From: Halomonas qaidamensis
Lineage (GTDB): Bacteria > Pseudomonadota > Gammaproteobacteria > Pseudomonadales > Halomonadaceae
Reading direction: 5' to 3'
NCBI RefSeq assembly: GCF_025917315.1
Contig: NZ_CP080627.1
Span: forward strand, 1,984,001-2,048,000
DNA length: 64,000 nt
The stretch's first letter is position 1, and each line of letters begins with the position of its first letter. Both the position numbers and the translations under genes were made by a program. Below, one piece after another: positions 63,720-64,000 of this stretch. Below the pieces are notes generated by a model. The model searched no databases and was not told the origin of the DNA. It saw only the letters and a list, made by a program, of their open reading frames with translations.

Positions 63720-63971
63720 TCAGAACGGTTCCTTCAGGAATTCTAGTTGCTTCCTGTAGGGAAGACCGCTCATCATTCCAACGATTGATACGTTCAGCTT
63801 GCGAGCCCTCGATGCCTTCTGTTCGCTGCCAACAGCCACTGGAATCAGCGCCACTGCATAGAGCGCAAGGCCCACAGAGGCAAGTAAGAGTCGAGCAATA
63901 AGTGAATCTTGAGCGGTGACTGCCAAGAGCATGGCTATCGTTCCGAGCGTTAGGGCAAAGATAATTTTCAT
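63720..63971 (-). CDS. 83-residue membrane protein coupled to the esterase
   Basis: The protein starts with AAGGA ahead of its ATG and has two hydrophobic stretches (IIFALTLGTIAMLLAVTAQD and LIARLLLASVGLALYAVALIP). A basic, soluble tail follows (EQKASRARKLNVSIVGMMSG). I recognise no family. It runs to two bases before the esterase start, so the pair is cotranscribed and probably coupled. It could help place the esterase at the membrane or on granules, but no evidence beyond proximity supports this. Confidence 0.65.
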   Translation of the reverse strand: MKIIFALTLGTIAMLLAVTAQDSLIARLLLASVGLALYAVALIPVAVGSEQKASRARKLNVSIVGMMSGLPYRKQLEFLKEPF

Positions 63972-64000
63972 AACATGTTCCTTACATTGGATCGACTTAA

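Overview
The window looks like chromosomal core-plus-accessory DNA of a moderately halophilic gammaproteobacterium, most likely Halomonas/Vreelandella (Halomonadaceae). The pointers are a choline-to-betaine osmoprotectant locus (choX, betI, betB, betA) with a BetI operator, a GlpSTPQV-type glycerol ABC transporter with glpD, glpK and glpR, a fadE with a PsrA-like operator, a gammaproteobacterial 4.5S RNA and a CCA-encoding tRNA-Met. No phage, transposase, integrase or CRISPR array was seen. Species assignment is inference from gene content only.

Layout. 1-4917: a partial NhaC-like antiporter, then a leftward operon fabI-like / MaoC-Pta fusion / acetate kinase, suggesting acyl-CoA to acyl-phosphate to carboxylate chemistry. 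5251-10171: GntP-family permease with an in-frame (TDT)n repeat, MFS carrier, a 43-residue membrane peptide, a K+ channel and a Kef-like antiporter. 10156-15067: leftward Mn/Zn ABC importer divergent from mntR, then an MgtC/DUF4010 membrane protein. 15170-16825: two little-known proteins, 4.5S RNA and tRNA-Met. 16945-21947: choline/betaine locus. 22148-24634: fadE. 24940-35327: complete glycerol uptake and catabolism regulon. 35457-43077: SLC13 permease, crotonase, quinone oxidoreductase, glycerophosphodiesterase, endonuclease IV, and an XRE-cupin regulator divergent from a BenE-type transporter with two matching operators between them. 43222-43630: 140-bp tandem intergenic repeats. 44318-50374: proS, a lytic transglycosylase, a PqqD/HprK-like fusion coupled to a Tat-exported YSRPx repeat protein, a periplasmic protein with a diguanylate cyclase, and a 41-residue CcoM-like peptide behind FNR/ANR-type boxes. 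50630-63971: FKBP isomerase, AmpG, SEC-C/TPR-like protein, ABC1 kinase-like protein, TopB, ZIP-like carrier, HtpX-like protease with LemA, DUF2784 protein, cysteine hydrolase and a PHB-depolymerase-like esterase.

The best candidate for an undescribed system is the two-gene cassette at 46635-48238. It joins a small Tat-signal protein made of about eleven Tyr-Ser-Arg-(Pro/His)-x pentads to a protein that fuses an HPr-kinase-like P-loop domain to a C-terminal PqqD domain, the fold that binds leader peptides in RiPP systems. A GAAAC-N3-GTTTC palindrome lies just upstream. The second candidate is the tiny CcoM-like gene at 50249-50374, with FNR-box geometry fitting a class II anaerobic promoter. 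All functional statements come from reading the sequence and remembered family knowledge; no database search was run.
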